From assembly GCA_009775265.1 (NCBI GenBank), contig VSPG01000006.1, positions 1-64,000 of the forward strand: a DNA stretch of 64,000 nt, given 5' to 3'. Below are positions 34,913 to 44,464 of the stretch, piece after piece. The notes under the pieces were generated by a model. It worked only from the letters and a program-made list of their open reading frames with translations, ran no database searches and had not been told where the DNA came from. This stretch comes from Muribaculaceae bacterium. Its GTDB lineage: Bacteria; Bacteroidota; Bacteroidia; Bacteroidales; Muribaculaceae. The first letter of the stretch is position 1; each line of letters opens with the position of its first letter. The position numbers were made by a program, and so were the translations under genes.

Positions 34913-36949
34913 TTGGCAAACTTATTTCAACGAATCATGCTGTTTGCGGCAGCATGCACAGCCGCATCAGGCGCAATGGCCCACGAAGCGGAGCAGACAA
35001 AAGATTCTCTGGGGCGCGTACAGCTGCATGAAGTGACTGTAGGTGCCCGCCTGCGACACCTCAACGAAGCCGTGAGACTCGATTTGCAGACCAACCCCGT
35101 GCAGTCGTCGCAGCAGGTGCTCCGCATAGTGCCGGGTCTGTTCATTGCACAACACGCAGGTGGCGGCAAAGCCGAACAGATATTCCTCCGCGGCTTCGAC
35201 CTCGACCATGGCACAGACATAAACATAGCTGTCGACGGCATGCCCGTCAACATGCTGTCCCATGCCCACGGCCAAGGCTATGCCGACCTCCATTTCCTCA
35301 TGCCGGAACTCATCGACATGGTTGACTTCGACAAAGGTCCCTACGATGTGGCGCGCGGCGACCTGGCAACCGCGGGATATGTGGAATTCCGCACCAAAGA
35401 CCGCATGCCCACCGAAGCCGGAATCGAGATAGGCATGCACAACTATCAGCGCTACAGGGCATCCGCATCGTTTCTGAACAACGACAGGCAATCGTTCTAC
35501 GCAGCAGCCTCATTCCTTACCGACGACGGCTTCTTCGATGCCGGACAGAACTTCAAGCGTTTCAATGCGATGACAAAATACACAAACTGGAGCGACATGT
35601 CGAAGTTCAGCATCATAGCGTCGCACTTCAACAGCACATGGAACGCATCCGGACAGATTCCCGAACGAGCCGTGGACAACGGCCTTATCGGATGGTTCGG
35701 CTCGCTCGACCCCAGTGAGGGAGGCAGCACATCCCGCACAAGCCTTCAGGCGGTGCACCATCTGCATCTCGACAACGGCTCGTCGTTCAACACCAACATC
35801 TGGGCGTCGTACTATACTTTCAATCTGTTTTCGAATTTCACTTTCTATCTGCACGACCCCGAGAACGGCGATGAAATCCGCCAGCACGAGCGCCGCCTGC
35901 TGTCCGGCGCAAACTCTTCCTATACTTTGCCTTTCGAGACGGGCGTCGGCACATGGAAACTGAGCGCAGGCGCAGGCTTCCGCTACGACGCCGTGCGCGA
36001 TCTCGGCCTTTACCATGCCGTGAAGCGTCACGACATCGGCACCTATTCTTTTGGTGATGTCGACCAGAGTTCCCTGTTCGCTTACGCAGGCCTTGAAATG
36101 AACATAGGCGAAAAACTTGTCATCTATCCCGGCGCACGTGTCGACTGGTTCAAAATGTCCTATCGAGACCGCATGAAAGAGGCCGAAGGCACATTCGACA
36201 GCCGCGCCAATTCACAGGCAAAAGTGTCGCCGAAACTAAGCGTCGTCTACACACCTGTCGAAAATCTCGAACTTTTGGCTAAATTCGGACGCGGATTCCA
36301 CAGCAACGACGCGCGCGTAGTAGTGATAGAGGACGGCAAAGAAACCCTGCCAGGAGTCACTGCCGTCGATCTCGGGCTTAAATACAAACCCGTGCCGGGC
36401 ATGCTGCTGAACCTGACAGGATGGTACATGCACAGCGAACAGGAGTTTGTCTACGTAGGCGACGAAGCCATCGTAGAGCCGTCCGGGCGCTCGCGGCGCT
36501 TCGGTATAGACGTGGGCATGCGCTACAATTTCGCCCGCAACTTCTTCTTCCGCACCGACTACACATGGTGTCATGCCCGCAGCATAGACGAGCCCGAAGG
36601 ACAGGACTACATTCCGCTCGCACCCGTACACACACTCGTGGCAGGACTCACATGGAAGAAAGGCGGCTTCAACGCAGGCATAAACTGCCGATGGCTCTCC
36701 GACCGCCCTGCCAACGAGGACTACTCACTCACGGCGCAAGGCTACTTCATCGTCGACCTAAATGCCTCCTACACCTATCGCCGTGTCACTTTCGGCACTG
36801 CGATAGACAACCTTTTCAACCGCAAATGGCGCGAGGCACAGTTCGCAACAGAGACTCTTATCCCCGGCGATTCCGAGCCCGTGACCGACGTATGCTTCAC
36901 TCCCGGCACGCCATTCACCCTCCGCGGCTTCGTAAGTTTCCGCTTCTGA
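34913..36949 (+). CDS. TonB-dependent outer-membrane receptor
   Basis: A beta-barrel receptor of about 670 residues of the FepA/CirA (siderophore or metal) type, not SusC-like: no N-terminal carboxypeptidase-regulatory domain and only about 75 kDa. The plug domain spans about 40-155 with a LRGFDLDHGTD segment and a VDGMPVNM motif, and the barrel ends in the terminal RGFVSFRF pattern with C-terminal Phe. The TTG at 34913 gives a signal peptide with an Arg-containing n-region; ATG 34937 would give a shorter, uncharged one. I prefer TTG, with caution. It is 53 bases after the CMD-cupin gene. The many His residues early in the mature protein and plug hint at a metal-linked cargo. Confidence 0.88.
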   Translation: MANLFQRIMLFAAACTAASGAMAHEAEQTKDSLGRVQLHEVTVGARLRHLNEAVRLDLQTNPVQSSQQVLRIVPGLFIAQHAGGGKAEQIFLRGFDLDHGTDINIAVDGMPVNMLSHAHGQGYADLHFLMPELIDMVDFDKGPYDVARGDLATAGYVEFRTKDRMPTEAGIEIGMHNYQRYRASASFLNNDRQSFYAAASFLTDDGFFDAGQNFKRFNAMTKYTNWSDMSKFSIIASHFNSTWNASGQIPERAVDNGLIGWFGSLDPSEGGSTSRTSLQAVHHLHLDNGSSFNTNIWASYYTFNLFSNFTFYLHDPENGDEIRQHERRLLSGANSSYTLPFETGVGTWKLSAGAGFRYDAVRDLGLYHAVKRHDIGTYSFGDVDQSSLFAYAGLEMNIGEKLVIYPGARVDWFKMSYRDRMKEAEGTFDSRANSQAKVSPKLSVVYTPVENLELLAKFGRGFHSNDARVVVIEDGKETLPGVTAVDLGLKYKPVPGMLLNLTGWYMHSEQEFVYVGDEAIVEPSGRSRRFGIDVGMRYNFARNFFFRTDYTWCHARSIDEPEGQDYIPLAPVHTLVAGLTWKKGGFNAGINCRWLSDRPANEDYSLTAQGYFIVDLNASYTYRRVTFGTAIDNLFNRKWREAQFATETLIPGDSEPVTDVCFTPGTPFTLRGFVSFRF

Positions 36950-36954
36950 TTCCG

Positions 36955-37004
36955 ATAAGACACAGCGCCCCTGCAGGCATGCCTGCAGGGGCGCTGTGTC
37001 TTAT
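36955..37004. terminator. Bidirectional terminator
   Basis: Perfect 23-bp arms around a CATG loop between the converging TonB-receptor and MFS genes. T-rich flanks are short, but the stem is exceptionally stable. Confidence 0.85.
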
Positions 37005-37014
37005 TTATATGCAA

Positions 37015-38427
37015 CTATTCCTCCGCACTCTCTGCCTCAGCGGCAAGCACGGCATCGGATTTCTTCACATTAGGCTCCTCGAGTCCATAATTGTGGCGGG
37101 AGTTGAGCGCTTTGAGCCATATGCCGAAGATAATGGCAAGCACACCGAACGACGCAAAGATAAGCATCGGCACACGGTAGCCTCCCGTAGCATCCAACGT
37201 CTCGCCTATCAGCAGAGGCACAAGGCACAGACCGATGTTCTGAATCCAGAAAATCAGGCAATAGGCCGAGCCAAGGATATTTGCATCTATAATTTTAGGC
37301 ACCGACGGCCACAAAGCGGCCGGCACGAGAGAAAACGACACTCCGAGCACAAGAATCAGAGTGACAGCCAACCACACGGCAGGCACAGCAGGCAGCAGCA
37401 GCGCGAAGCCAAGATGGCAGCAGGTCATTATCACAGCGCCTACGATAAGCATCGTGGCCCCGTAGCCTTTGTAGTCGAGGAAAGCGCCGAGGAAAGGCGT
37501 CAGCACCATTGCAAGAATCGGGAACACGCTGAACAGACGGGCTGCCGTTTCGGCGCTCACGTCGAGTGTCTCCTGAACATAGTTCGGGGCATAGCGCTGG
37601 AACGGGAAAATGCCGCTGTAATACAGCACGCACAACATGGCCACAAGCCAGAACATCTTGCTGCGAAGAATCTTGCCGAGATCGGAGATATGGAACTCCT
37701 CGTCCGAGCCGTCTTCCGCCACTCCATTCGCGCCTGCACCCAGTTCGCGGTCGAGCTTGCGGTCCATAAACACAAACACCGTGTAGCTGAGCAGACCGAT
37801 TACAAGCAATGCCGTGCAGAACGCCACCGGAGCGAGCACCGACTGGTCAAACCTTCCGGAAATCAGCGGCGAAATCCACATCACAGCAAACACGCCGAGA
37901 CGCGCGATGGACATTTCCACGCCCATGGCAAGCGCCATTTCCTTTCCTTTAAACCATTTTGCAATGGCTTTCGACACCGTAGTGCCGGCCATTTCGCATC
38001 CGCAGCCGAATATCATGAAACCGAGCGAAGCCATCTTCGCACTGCCGGGAAAAGACACCCACCAGCTGTCGAGCCATCCGCACATCGCAGTGGCCTGGAA
38101 CCATTCGCTGATGCCTACAAGCTTTATCGCCGCACCAATCACCATAAGCGATGCCGACAGCAGACCAGTAAAACGGATTCCGGTCTTGTCCAGAATGATT
38201 CCTGCAAAAATCAGGAAGAAAAAGAATACGTTAAGGAAATACTCCGACGCCGCATAGGTGCCGAACGAGGCGCTGTTCCAATGCAACTTGTCTTCAAGAA
38301 GCGACTTTAGCGGCGACATCACGTCGACAAACATGTAGGCGAAGAACATCATCGAGGCTATAAGCACAAGGGCCAGCCAGCGTGCCCAAGCCTTGTCGTT
38401 GAGCAGTTGTTGAGTTTTTGCTGTCAT
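37015..38427 (-). CDS. Major facilitator superfamily transporter
   Basis: A 470-residue carrier with 12 predicted transmembrane helices and an acidic C-terminal tail. The central cytosolic loop is long and acidic (around 225-250). The signature between helices 2 and 3 (GIILDKTGIRF) has the D-x2-G-x-R pattern of motif A. Overall it resembles the MFSD1/dipeptide-carrier-like branch common in Bacteroidota, but substrate is uncertain. Minus-strand TAATTTTG (38475-38468) is a likely promoter, divergent from the AI-2E-type gene. Confidence 0.85.
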   Translation of the reverse strand: MTAKTQQLLNDKAWARWLALVLIASMMFFAYMFVDVMSPLKSLLEDKLHWNSASFGTYAASEYFLNVFFFFLIFAGIILDKTGIRFTGLLSASLMVIGAAIKLVGISEWFQATAMCGWLDSWWVSFPGSAKMASLGFMIFGCGCEMAGTTVSKAIAKWFKGKEMALAMGVEMSIARLGVFAVMWISPLISGRFDQSVLAPVAFCTALLVIGLLSYTVFVFMDRKLDRELGAGANGVAEDGSDEEFHISDLGKILRSKMFWLVAMLCVLYYSGIFPFQRYAPNYVQETLDVSAETAARLFSVFPILAMVLTPFLGAFLDYKGYGATMLIVGAVIMTCCHLGFALLLPAVPAVWLAVTLILVLGVSFSLVPAALWPSVPKIIDANILGSAYCLIFWIQNIGLCLVPLLIGETLDATGGYRVPMLIFASFGVLAIIFGIWLKALNSRHNYGLEEPNVKKSDAVLAAEAESAEE

Positions 38428-38467
38428 TACTTATGATTATTATGGTTTATTACGTTCAACTAAACTG

Positions 38468-38495
38468 CAAAATTAATGATTTATTGCTAACTTTG
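38468..38495. promoter_or_regulatory. Divergent promoters, MFS and AI-2E-type genes
   Basis: TAATTTTG on the minus strand (38475-38468) and TAACTTTG on the plus strand (38488-38495), each 30-40 bases from its start codon. Confidence 0.55.
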
Positions 38496-38524
38496 CCCAA
38501 CATTTTCAATACAATTTTACACAA

Positions 38525-39676
38525 ATGCCAAACAATACGTCGCAAGAGCAGCGTCCGTACACATTCGACCGGGTGGTGCGGCTGCTCATCTCCGCAGCCG
38601 CCCTCATATTGGCCATATGGCTTGTCAACACCCTGCGTGCCGTGCTCCTGCCTTTTCTTGTGGCATGGCTGATAGCTTACATGCTGGAGCCTTTCGTCCA
38701 GTACAACCGGCTGCTGCTCAGAGTGAAGACACGCCTTTTGCCTATTTTCGTGACACTTTTCGAGACATTGCTCTTATTAGTCGCGCTCGGAGTGATATTC
38801 ATGCCTGGCATCGCAGACGAAGCAAGACAGATGGCCGTTCTCATAAACCACTATGCCTCCGGCTCGGCCAGCATACCATTCATTCCCGCCGGCGTGCACG
38901 ACTTCCTGCGCAGCGAAATCGACTTCCGCGACATAGCCTCACGCCTCACCCGCCAGGACTGGCACGACATAGCCACAGGCTTCACCGAGTTGCTGGCCGG
39001 CGGATTCAGTCTCGTCATGGCCGTGTTCAACTGGTTTTTAGTAGTGCTGTACGTAGTGTTCATAATGCTCGACTACGAACGTCTGCTCCGCGGCTTCCGC
39101 CGTATGGTGCCCCCGAAGCGCCGCGCCATAGTGTTTGCCGTGGCAAGCGACGTCAAAGACAGCATGAACCACTATTTCCGCGGTCAGGCTCTCGTGGCGC
39201 TCTGCGTCGGCATCCTGTTCAGCATCGGATTTGCCATAATCGGCATGCCGCTGGCCATCGTGCTCGGAATGTTCATCGGGCTGTTGAACATGGTGCCCTA
39301 TCTGCAACTCATATCTATAATACCCACCACACTGCTCTGCGTTGTCTACTCCATGGACTCCAACGTGGAATTCTGGAACATATGGGGACAATGCATTGTT
39401 GTATACATAGTGGTGCAATGCATCCAGGACTTCATTCTCACGCCGAAAATAATGGGCAAAGCCATGGGGCTCAATCCGGCCATCATACTGTTGTCCATCT
39501 CGGTCTGGGGCACACTGCTCGGCTTCGTGGGCTTCATCATAGCCCTGCCGCTGACCACGCTGCTGCTCGCCTACTACGACCAGTACATAAGCCGGCGGGA
39601 AGACGGCGAGAGCGATGAAGAACATGATAGGGACATCAAAGCACTGCACGAAATGACAGAATTTCCAAACGAATAA
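38525..39676 (+). CDS. AI-2E family membrane permease
   Basis: A 383-residue integral membrane protein of PF01594 (YdiK/PerM/TqsA-like), with two N-terminal helices, a soluble insert of about 80 residues, and a C-terminal bundle containing the GLLNMVPYLQ and QDFILTPKIMG motifs of the family. Members export autoinducer-2 or sodium, or are uncharacterised. The stop codon is immediately followed by the ATG of an NSS transporter, so the two are one operon. The C-terminus is acidic and cytosolic. Confidence 0.88.
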   Translation: MPNNTSQEQRPYTFDRVVRLLISAAALILAIWLVNTLRAVLLPFLVAWLIAYMLEPFVQYNRLLLRVKTRLLPIFVTLFETLLLLVALGVIFMPGIADEARQMAVLINHYASGSASIPFIPAGVHDFLRSEIDFRDIASRLTRQDWHDIATGFTELLAGGFSLVMAVFNWFLVVLYVVFIMLDYERLLRGFRRMVPPKRRAIVFAVASDVKDSMNHYFRGQALVALCVGILFSIGFAIIGMPLAIVLGMFIGLLNMVPYLQLISIIPTTLLCVVYSMDSNVEFWNIWGQCIVVYIVVQCIQDFILTPKIMGKAMGLNPAIILLSISVWGTLLGFVGFIIALPLTTLLLAYYDQYISRREDGESDEEHDRDIKALHEMTEFPNE

Positions 39677-41026
39677 ATGCAGCAGAACAACAGAGCACAA
39701 TTCGCCACCCGTCTGGGAGTAGTGGCCGTAACGGTAGGCTCGGCCGTAGGGCTGGGCAACATCTGGCGTTTTCCTTATGAGGCCGGAGTCAACGGCGGAG
39801 GAGCCTTCCTGCTGCTCAACCTGTTTTTTGTATTCGTAATCGGCGTGCCGGTGATGTGCGCAGAGTTCGTAATCGGAAGGCACACCGGCTCCAACGTGCG
39901 CTCCGCATTCCGCCGCCTTGCCCCGGGAAGCGCATGGAGTCTTGTGGGCTACATAGGCATCACGGCCTCCATCCTGATTCTGAGTTTCTATTCCGTAGTG
40001 GCCGGATGGACCATGGAATACATCTACCGATCCCTGACCGACTTCTGCGGCATCCGGTCGGCCACCGCGCTCCACGACAGATTCGACACCTTCGCCTCAA
40101 GCAACTGGCGCCCCGTCATGTGGACGCTCCTGTTCCTGCTGTGCAACTACGCCATCCTCGCCCGCGGCGTGGAAAAAGGCATAGAAAAAGTCAGCAACAT
40201 ACTGATGCCGCTGCTGTTCATAATCCTCATAGCATTCTGCATCAACTCTCTGTTCATGCCTGATGCAGGAAAAGGACTTTCCTTCCTTTTCCGACCGGAT
40301 TTTTCGCAACTCACCCCGAAATCCGTACTCAGCGCCATGGGACAGGCCTTTTTCTCGCTAAGTCTCGGGCTGGGATGCCTCATCACCTACGCAAGCTATT
40401 TCTCGCGCCGCACGCCACTGATGAAGACCGCTTTCCTTACTGCGTCGCTCGACAGCTTCGTAGCCATCATGGCCGGCGTCATAATATTCCCCGCAGTTTT
40501 CACCTACGGAAAGGAGCCCGCAGCCGGTCCGAAGCTCGTGTTTGAAGTGCTGCCGGCCATTTTCGCCGAAATGCCCCTCGGAGCCTTGTGGAGCACACTT
40601 TTTTTCCTGTTGCTGTTTCTTGCATCGCTCACAAGCACAATTTCAATGAGCGAAATTTCCATAGCCTGCATGTGCGACGACCTCGGAATGAAGCGCCGCA
40701 ATGCAACACGTCTCAACATTGGCATCGCCATGGCGTTCGGAACCCTGTGCGCGCTGTCGTTCGGCTGCCTCGGAGGAGTGCGCGTGTTCGGCATGACGCT
40801 TTTCAACCTTTTCGACTACGTGTCGTCCAACGTGCTTCTGCCCTTAGGCGGCATGCTCATATCCATCTTCGCAGGGTGGCGCCTCAACCATGCGGTGCTC
40901 AAAGGCGAACTCGACGCCACCTCCCGCGGCGGCCGCATATTCCTTCGGATACTCATCTTCTGCATGCGCTACGTCGCCCCACCCTGCATCCTCATCGTCT
41001 TCCTCGCCGGCATCGGCGTGCTTTGA
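39677..41026 (+). CDS. Neurotransmitter:sodium symporter family transporter (second copy)
   Basis: LeuT-fold sodium-coupled solute symporter, 449 residues, 11-12 transmembrane helices. The TM1 signature GSAVGLGNIWRFP is near 21-33 and NGGGAFLLL of TM2 follows. It is a clear paralogue of the gene at 13360-14727; both share the AQAFFSLSLG-type TM6 segment. It starts on the base after the AI-2E-type gene's stop, so expression is coupled. Substrate is probably an amino acid but not identifiable. Confidence 0.92.
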   Translation: MQQNNRAQFATRLGVVAVTVGSAVGLGNIWRFPYEAGVNGGGAFLLLNLFFVFVIGVPVMCAEFVIGRHTGSNVRSAFRRLAPGSAWSLVGYIGITASILILSFYSVVAGWTMEYIYRSLTDFCGIRSATALHDRFDTFASSNWRPVMWTLLFLLCNYAILARGVEKGIEKVSNILMPLLFIILIAFCINSLFMPDAGKGLSFLFRPDFSQLTPKSVLSAMGQAFFSLSLGLGCLITYASYFSRRTPLMKTAFLTASLDSFVAIMAGVIIFPAVFTYGKEPAAGPKLVFEVLPAIFAEMPLGALWSTLFFLLLFLASLTSTISMSEISIACMCDDLGMKRRNATRLNIGIAMAFGTLCALSFGCLGGVRVFGMTLFNLFDYVSSNVLLPLGGMLISIFAGWRLNHAVLKGELDATSRGGRIFLRILIFCMRYVAPPCILIVFLAGIGVL

Positions 41027-41067
41027 CAAAAATGGCTTAAGTCCGCACCCGTTTGCGAGATTTTCAC

Positions 41068-41154
41068 TACCTTTGTAAAAATCTCATCACACAAATGACA
41101 CATAACCATATTACACAGAATCCCCTGCCAGGCTTATGCACTTGACAGGGGATT
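41068..41154 (+). other. Promoter-like box, tiny ORF and hairpin
   Basis: TACCTTTG (41068-41075) precedes a 16-codon ORF (41095-41145) whose end overlaps a 9-bp hairpin (41119-41127 with 41146-41154). No gene follows on this strand, so it is not an attenuator for a downstream gene. On the minus strand the hairpin could weakly terminate the M3 peptidase transcript. Meaning uncertain. Confidence 0.3.
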
Positions 41155-41181
41155 ACTTACAGGTATCTAAGATTCGGATTC

Positions 41182-43299
41182 TTACTTCACAAGGCCGCGG
41201 TTTCGGAGCAATGCGTCGACGCTGGGCTTATGGCCGCGGAAGCGCACGTACAGTTCCATGGGATCGGCGCTGCCGCCGGCTTCAAGGATATTCGTCTTGA
41301 AAGAGCGGGCGGTTTCGGGATCGAAGATGCCCTTTTCTTTGAACAATTCAAAGCCGTCGGAATCAAGCACCTCAGCCCAAAGGTAGGTGTAATAGCCCGA
41401 TGCGTAGCCATCGCTTCCGAATATGTGCTTGAAATAAGGCGAACGATAGCGGAAGGTGAGTTCGGCAGGCATGCCGAGTTTGTCTGCAACCTGCTTTTCA
41501 AATTCGAGCACGTCGATATCTGCATCGGGGTTAAGTTTGCCGTACTGGAGGTCGAGCAGGGCAGCACCGGCCAGCTCGGCAGTGGCAAAGCCCTGATTGT
41601 GTGTGGATGCAGCCTGGAGCTTCTCTATCAGTTCGTCAGGTATCACCTCGCCGGTCTTATAGTGACGGGCATATGTGCGCAGGAGTTCCGGCTCCATGGC
41701 CCAATGCTCGTGAATCTGCGAGGGAAGCTCTACGAAGTCGCGGTCCACGTTCGTGCCGGCCTGCATCTTATAGCGTGCGCGAGTGAGCATGCCGTGCAGA
41801 CCATGGCCGAATTCATGGAACATGGTTTCCACTTCGTCAAGAGTGAGCAGCGAAGGCAGTTCGGCGGTGGGACGCGTGAAATTGCCGACATTGAACACCA
41901 CAGGGCGCGACGACGTGCCGTCAGGTTCGGTCCACGAACCCTTGAACTCGCTCATCCACGCACCCTGGCGCTTGCTCGCGCGGGTAAAGTAGTCGGTCAT
42001 GAACACGGCTACGTGTTCGCCGGTTTCGGCGTCGGTAACGTCGTATACGTTCACTTCATCGTAATATTTGGGAGCATCGGTCATCTCCGTGAACTTGATA
42101 CCGTAGAGGCGCTCAGCCATGGCGAAAATACCGTTGCGCACGCTGTCGGCCGCGAAATACGCGCTCACCTGCGATTCGTCGAAATCATATTTCTTCTGAC
42201 GCACCTTTTCGGCATAGTAGTAATAGTCGTAAGGCTCAATTTTCACTCCGGCTCCTTCCTCATCGGCCACAGCCTGCATTTCTGCCACTTCTTCCTTGAC
42301 TTTTGCAACGGCAGGAGTCCATATCTGCATTAGCAGCGACTCAGCGGCATCTACGCTGCCGGCCATCACATTGTCGGTCATATAAGAACCGTAATCCTTG
42401 AAGCCGAGAAGTTTGGCTTTTTTGGCACGGGCCTGGAGGATTTTGTTGATTACGGGCAGGTTGTTGTTCTCGCCGTCGGTGGCCTGCGTCGTATAGCCTT
42501 CATAGATGCGGCGGCGCAGATCGCGGTTTTGGGCGAACTGCAGCACGGGCAAGCGGCTGGGAGCGTGGAGTGTGAACACCCATTTTCCCTTTTCGCCGCG
42601 CTTTTCCGCTTCCTCGGCCGCTACGGCTATGGTGCTCTCGGGCAGTCCGGCCAGGTCTTCTTCCTTGTCTATGACTACAGAGAAGGCATTGGTGGCATTC
42701 AGCAGGTTTTTGTTGAATTTCAGATACAGGTCTGCAAGCTCCGAATTTATAGCTTTGAGCTGTTCTTTATCGGCATCGGCAAGCAGAGCGCCGTTGCGGG
42801 TGAAATCCTTATACATTTTCTCCACGGCGAGAAGCTGGTCGGAAGCAAGGCCGAGGCTGTCGCGATGGTCGTAAAGATATTTCACGCGGCCGAAAAGCTT
42901 GTCGTTCATCATCATCTCGTCGGAATGCGCCTGGTAAAGGGGATAGAACTGTTCGGCGATTTCCATCATCTCGGGCGATGAATTGCTTTCTTCAAGCGCC
43001 GCGAATACCGGCACCACACGCTCCAGTATGGCACCGGTGCGGTCAAGGGCAAGGATAGTGTTGTCGAACGTAGGCGTGGAGTCATTTTCGGTTATGGCTT
43101 TGATTTCCTCGTTCTGCTGTTCGATTCCGGCCTGCAATGCAGGCAGATAGTCCTCATAAGCGATTTGGTCGAACGGAGGGATGCCGTAAGGCGTGTCGTA
43201 CTCCGCAAGGAACGGATTATCGTGCATTTTCTGTTGTGTACAGCTTGTGCCCACGGCGAGTGCCGTAGCCAACAAGGCGGTTGTGAGACTGTGTTTCAT
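41182..43299 (-). CDS. M3 family peptidyl-dipeptidase lipoprotein (Dcp-like)
   Basis: Zinc metallopeptidase of family M3 that removes C-terminal dipeptides. 705 residues, typical for Dcp. The HEFGH zinc/catalytic motif lies at about residue 490, with the third ligand Glu in the downstream helix. The start at 43299 gives a lipoprotein signal with Cys20 (VGTSC), so it is an envelope lipoprotein, whereas enterobacterial Dcp is cytosolic. The longer frame begins with TTG. It lies 25 bases after the EEP-family gene on the same strand. Confidence 0.92.
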   Translation of the reverse strand: MKHSLTTALLATALAVGTSCTQQKMHDNPFLAEYDTPYGIPPFDQIAYEDYLPALQAGIEQQNEEIKAITENDSTPTFDNTILALDRTGAILERVVPVFAALEESNSSPEMMEIAEQFYPLYQAHSDEMMMNDKLFGRVKYLYDHRDSLGLASDQLLAVEKMYKDFTRNGALLADADKEQLKAINSELADLYLKFNKNLLNATNAFSVVIDKEEDLAGLPESTIAVAAEEAEKRGEKGKWVFTLHAPSRLPVLQFAQNRDLRRRIYEGYTTQATDGENNNLPVINKILQARAKKAKLLGFKDYGSYMTDNVMAGSVDAAESLLMQIWTPAVAKVKEEVAEMQAVADEEGAGVKIEPYDYYYYAEKVRQKKYDFDESQVSAYFAADSVRNGIFAMAERLYGIKFTEMTDAPKYYDEVNVYDVTDAETGEHVAVFMTDYFTRASKRQGAWMSEFKGSWTEPDGTSSRPVVFNVGNFTRPTAELPSLLTLDEVETMFHEFGHGLHGMLTRARYKMQAGTNVDRDFVELPSQIHEHWAMEPELLRTYARHYKTGEVIPDELIEKLQAASTHNQGFATAELAGAALLDLQYGKLNPDADIDVLEFEKQVADKLGMPAELTFRYRSPYFKHIFGSDGYASGYYTYLWAEVLDSDGFELFKEKGIFDPETARSFKTNILEAGGSADPMELYVRFRGHKPSVDALLRNRGLVK

Positions 43300-43324
43300 T
43301 GGCAACTATATTATTAATGTGTTG

Positions 43325-44464
43325 TTATTGGTTCTTAACGTCATCCTCGTCCCACACGAAAGTTGTGAGCAACGGATAATGGTCGGAGCCCTTAAGGTCG
43401 CCGCGCTTTATGCCGGCCGGGCGGAAAGCGCCCTTCCAAAGCACATGGTCGATACGGAAAAAGAAACGGTTGTCGTTGTAGGTGTGCGTAGGACCGAAAG
43501 CCACTTCGGGCCACACCTCTTTCAGCCCCTGGTCGGCAAGCATATGGAGAGTATAGCACCCGGGCACATCGTTGAAATCGCCGCACACCACCACATTCTC
43601 GCCGCCATAATACTCGATGTAGCGGCAAAGGTCCGACGCCTGCACGGCACGGCGCATGGCCGCGAGTTCGAGTTTGTAGAGCAGCGTATTGCGCAAATCG
43701 TCTATGCTTTCGTCGGAGCGCAGACGTGTGAGGTCTCTGTATGCGGCTTTGTCCTCGCGCGTGAGACGGAACGACTGCATGTGCACGCTGAATATGGCAA
43801 GCCTGTGTCCCTCCACTTCGGCCACATAGCCGCTGATGTCGGCAAAATTATCGCGCTCGCGCTTAGGTTTTTCAAGATGGAGCGGCGTGACGGGATATTT
43901 TGAAAATATGGCCATGGCATGGCCATTGAGGGTCACGAAAGGATAGCGCGCATGCAAACTGTCTATCTGCGCCTGCGTGATAGCAAAATCCCGGTTGCAT
44001 TCCAATATCTTAAGTTCCTGCACGCAGGCAATGTCGGCATCGATGCGCAGTATTTCGCTTAATATTGGATTTACGCCGCCGGGGTAGTTGTCTTTGACAT
44101 CTCGCAGGTTGTTGACATTGTATGTAAGCAGCGTGAACACGCGCTCGGACGGAGTACCGTGAGGTATTCCGCCGCCTATATTCAGCGGGCACGAAGCCCA
44201 CACCGTAGGCCACGAAGCTAATATAGCTGCCACCGGAACCAATGCCGTCTTGTGCCACCATATCATGTCCGCCACAAGCAGAAACACCGAAAGAGCCAGC
44301 CACGCGGGAAAAGACAGGATAATCACTCCCATAATGGGGGTATCCACAGGGGATTCGTATCCCGAATAGGCCGTAACCACCAGTGCCGTCCCCACGATTA
44401 CATTGAGCAACAGCACCATTGCGTTGGCATACCTACGCCACACGGAAATAGATGTGCCACTCAT
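43325..44464 (-). CDS. Membrane-anchored endonuclease/exonuclease/phosphatase family protein
   Basis: A 379-residue protein with three N-terminal transmembrane segments (about 12-95) and a C-terminal EEP domain (PF03372, about 105-375). Visible motifs are a TYNV start, QELK (metal-binding Glu), the GDFND pattern (CGDFNDVPG) and the terminal GSDHYPLL with catalytic His. The membrane tether and periplasmic or external orientation suggest a nuclease or phosphodiesterase acting outside the cytoplasm; similar Bacteroidota proteins are common and uncharacterised. It overlaps the rhomboid gene upstream by four bases. Confidence 0.87.
   Translation of the reverse strand: MSGTSISVWRRYANAMVLLLNVIVGTALVVTAYSGYESPVDTPIMGVIILSFPAWLALSVFLLVADMIWWHKTALVPVAAILASWPTVWASCPLNIGGGIPHGTPSERVFTLLTYNVNNLRDVKDNYPGGVNPILSEILRIDADIACVQELKILECNRDFAITQAQIDSLHARYPFVTLNGHAMAIFSKYPVTPLHLEKPKRERDNFADISGYVAEVEGHRLAIFSVHMQSFRLTREDKAAYRDLTRLRSDESIDDLRNTLLYKLELAAMRRAVQASDLCRYIEYYGGENVVVCGDFNDVPGCYTLHMLADQGLKEVWPEVAFGPTHTYNDNRFFFRIDHVLWKGAFRPAGIKRGDLKGSDHYPLLTTFVWDEDDVKNQ

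Noticed and set aside
36421..38310. 629-codon plus-strand frame spanning the TonB receptor end and MFS gene
   Set aside because: It runs in a wrong frame over one gene and antisense to another, and is extremely Arg/His-rich.
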